From Mycobacterium sp. (lineage in GTDB: Bacteria; Actinomycetota; Actinomycetes; Mycobacteriales; Mycobacteriaceae): 5,334 bases of DNA. The stretch is taken from assembly GCA_028706695.1 (NCBI GenBank), contig JAQTVU010000220.1:1-5334 (forward strand), in the 5' to 3' direction. The notes beneath the pieces are model-generated. The model was not told the DNA's origin. It did not search any database and saw only the letters and a list, made by a program, of their open reading frames with translations. Below are positions 5,022-5,334 of this stretch, piece after piece. How positions within the stretch are numbered: the stretch's first letter is position 1; each line of letters opens with the position of its first letter. The position numbers and the translations under genes were made by a program.

Positions 5022-5334
5022 ATGGGCGCCTATCAGATCGTGGTGGTAGGAACCGACGGCTCGAACTCGTCCATGCGGGCGGTGGACCGGGCGGCTCAGA
5101 TCGCCGGAGCCGACGCGAAGCTGATCATCGCGTCGGCGTATTTGCCCCAGCACCCGGATGCCCGCGCCGCCGACGTTCTGGGCGCCGAGAGCTACAAGAT
5201 CTCCGGCACCGCGCCGGTCTACTCGATCCTGCACGACGCCAGGGAGCGCGCATCCGCGGCGGGCGCCGCCAACATCGAGGAGCGGCCGGTCGTCGGTGCT
5301 CCGGTCGATGCGCTGGTCGGCCTCGCCGAGGAGG
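5022..5334 (+). CDS. Universal stress protein (Rv1636/TB15.3-like), 3' end cut by window edge
   Basis: This is a small cytoplasmic protein of the UspA fold. The M. tuberculosis orthologue Rv1636 is a single-domain protein of about 146 residues known to bind cAMP with high abundance and affinity, and is thought to buffer or sequester it. Here 104 codons are visible, about 70 percent of the gene. The N terminus reads MGAYQIVVVGTDGS, with beta-strand 1 followed by the conserved Asp12 of the nucleotide site. The next helix is MRAVDRAAQIAG, and strand 2 is KLIIASAYLP. GAPVDALVGLAE near residues 92-103 leads toward the nucleotide-binding G-x2-G-x9-G loop, which lies outside the window, so ligand binding cannot be judged. 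ATG 5022 is supported by GGAGG four bases upstream. The gene is divergent from capA, and the frame stays open to the last base. Confidence 0.95.
   Translation, partial: MGAYQIVVVGTDGSNSSMRAVDRAAQIAGADAKLIIASAYLPQHPDARAADVLGAESYKISGTAPVYSILHDARERASAAGAANIEERPVVGAPVDALVGLAEE

Noticed and set aside
4725..5234. A 169-codon minus-strand frame running under usp and the intergenic region
   Set aside because: Half of it is antisense to the usp coding sequence, it has no ribosome binding site or recognisable motif, and it overlaps the capA upstream region.
4853..5334. A plus-strand frame from ATG 4853 open to the window end, overlapping usp
   Set aside because: Over usp it becomes an Arg/Gly-rich shadow, and the usp frame is well supported by family match and Shine-Dalgarno.
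1..5334. Mobile elements, CRISPR, tRNA, rRNA or riboswitch
   Set aside because: I found no transposase, terminal repeats with target duplications, regular repeat-spacer pattern, or structured RNA signature; gene order is the usual mycobacterial core order.

Overview
This window is a GC-rich stretch of chromosome, almost certainly from a slow-growing Mycobacterium. The gene order and the protein sequences match the M. tuberculosis block uvrB (Rv1633) - Rv1634 - Rv1635c - Rv1636. That match was made from memory of these proteins, not by a database search. Codon third positions are strongly G/C, TTG and GTG starts are plausible, and Shine-Dalgarno sites are weak or absent for two of the three visible starts, all of which is normal for mycobacteria. 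The species cannot be named from the window alone.

Layout. Bases 1-1617 (+) hold the 3' three-quarters of uvrB, the damage-loading helicase-like subunit of nucleotide excision repair. After a 48-base gap, 1666-3102 (+) encodes a 14-helix major facilitator transporter (Rv1634-like, putative drug efflux). It converges with a GT-C glycosyltransferase on the minus strand (3130-4704), the likely orthologue of Rv1635c/CapA, which adds the first mannose of the lipoarabinomannan caps. The 27 bases between these two stop codons contain a strong hairpin that could end transcription from both sides. An intergenic region of about 320 bases (4705-5021) separates capA from a divergent universal stress protein gene (5022 to the end, cut by the window edge). 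This stress protein resembles the cAMP-binding Rv1636. The intergenic region holds several inverted repeats, candidate -10 elements and one clear ribosome binding site.

The four genes do not form one pathway. uvrB works on DNA in the cytoplasm. The transporter and CapA are plasma membrane proteins, and CapA acts on the outer face using polyprenyl-phosphate-mannose. The stress protein is cytoplasmic. The most informative gene biologically is capA, because its presence predicts mannose-capped LAM, a trait of mainly slow-growing, often pathogenic mycobacteria.

I see no mobile element, CRISPR array, tRNA or rRNA, and no sign of a new multi-gene system. The points worth a second look are regulatory: the hairpins around the capA/usp divergent region and between the convergent genes, the possibly leaderless starts, and an in-frame open stretch just upstream of capA.
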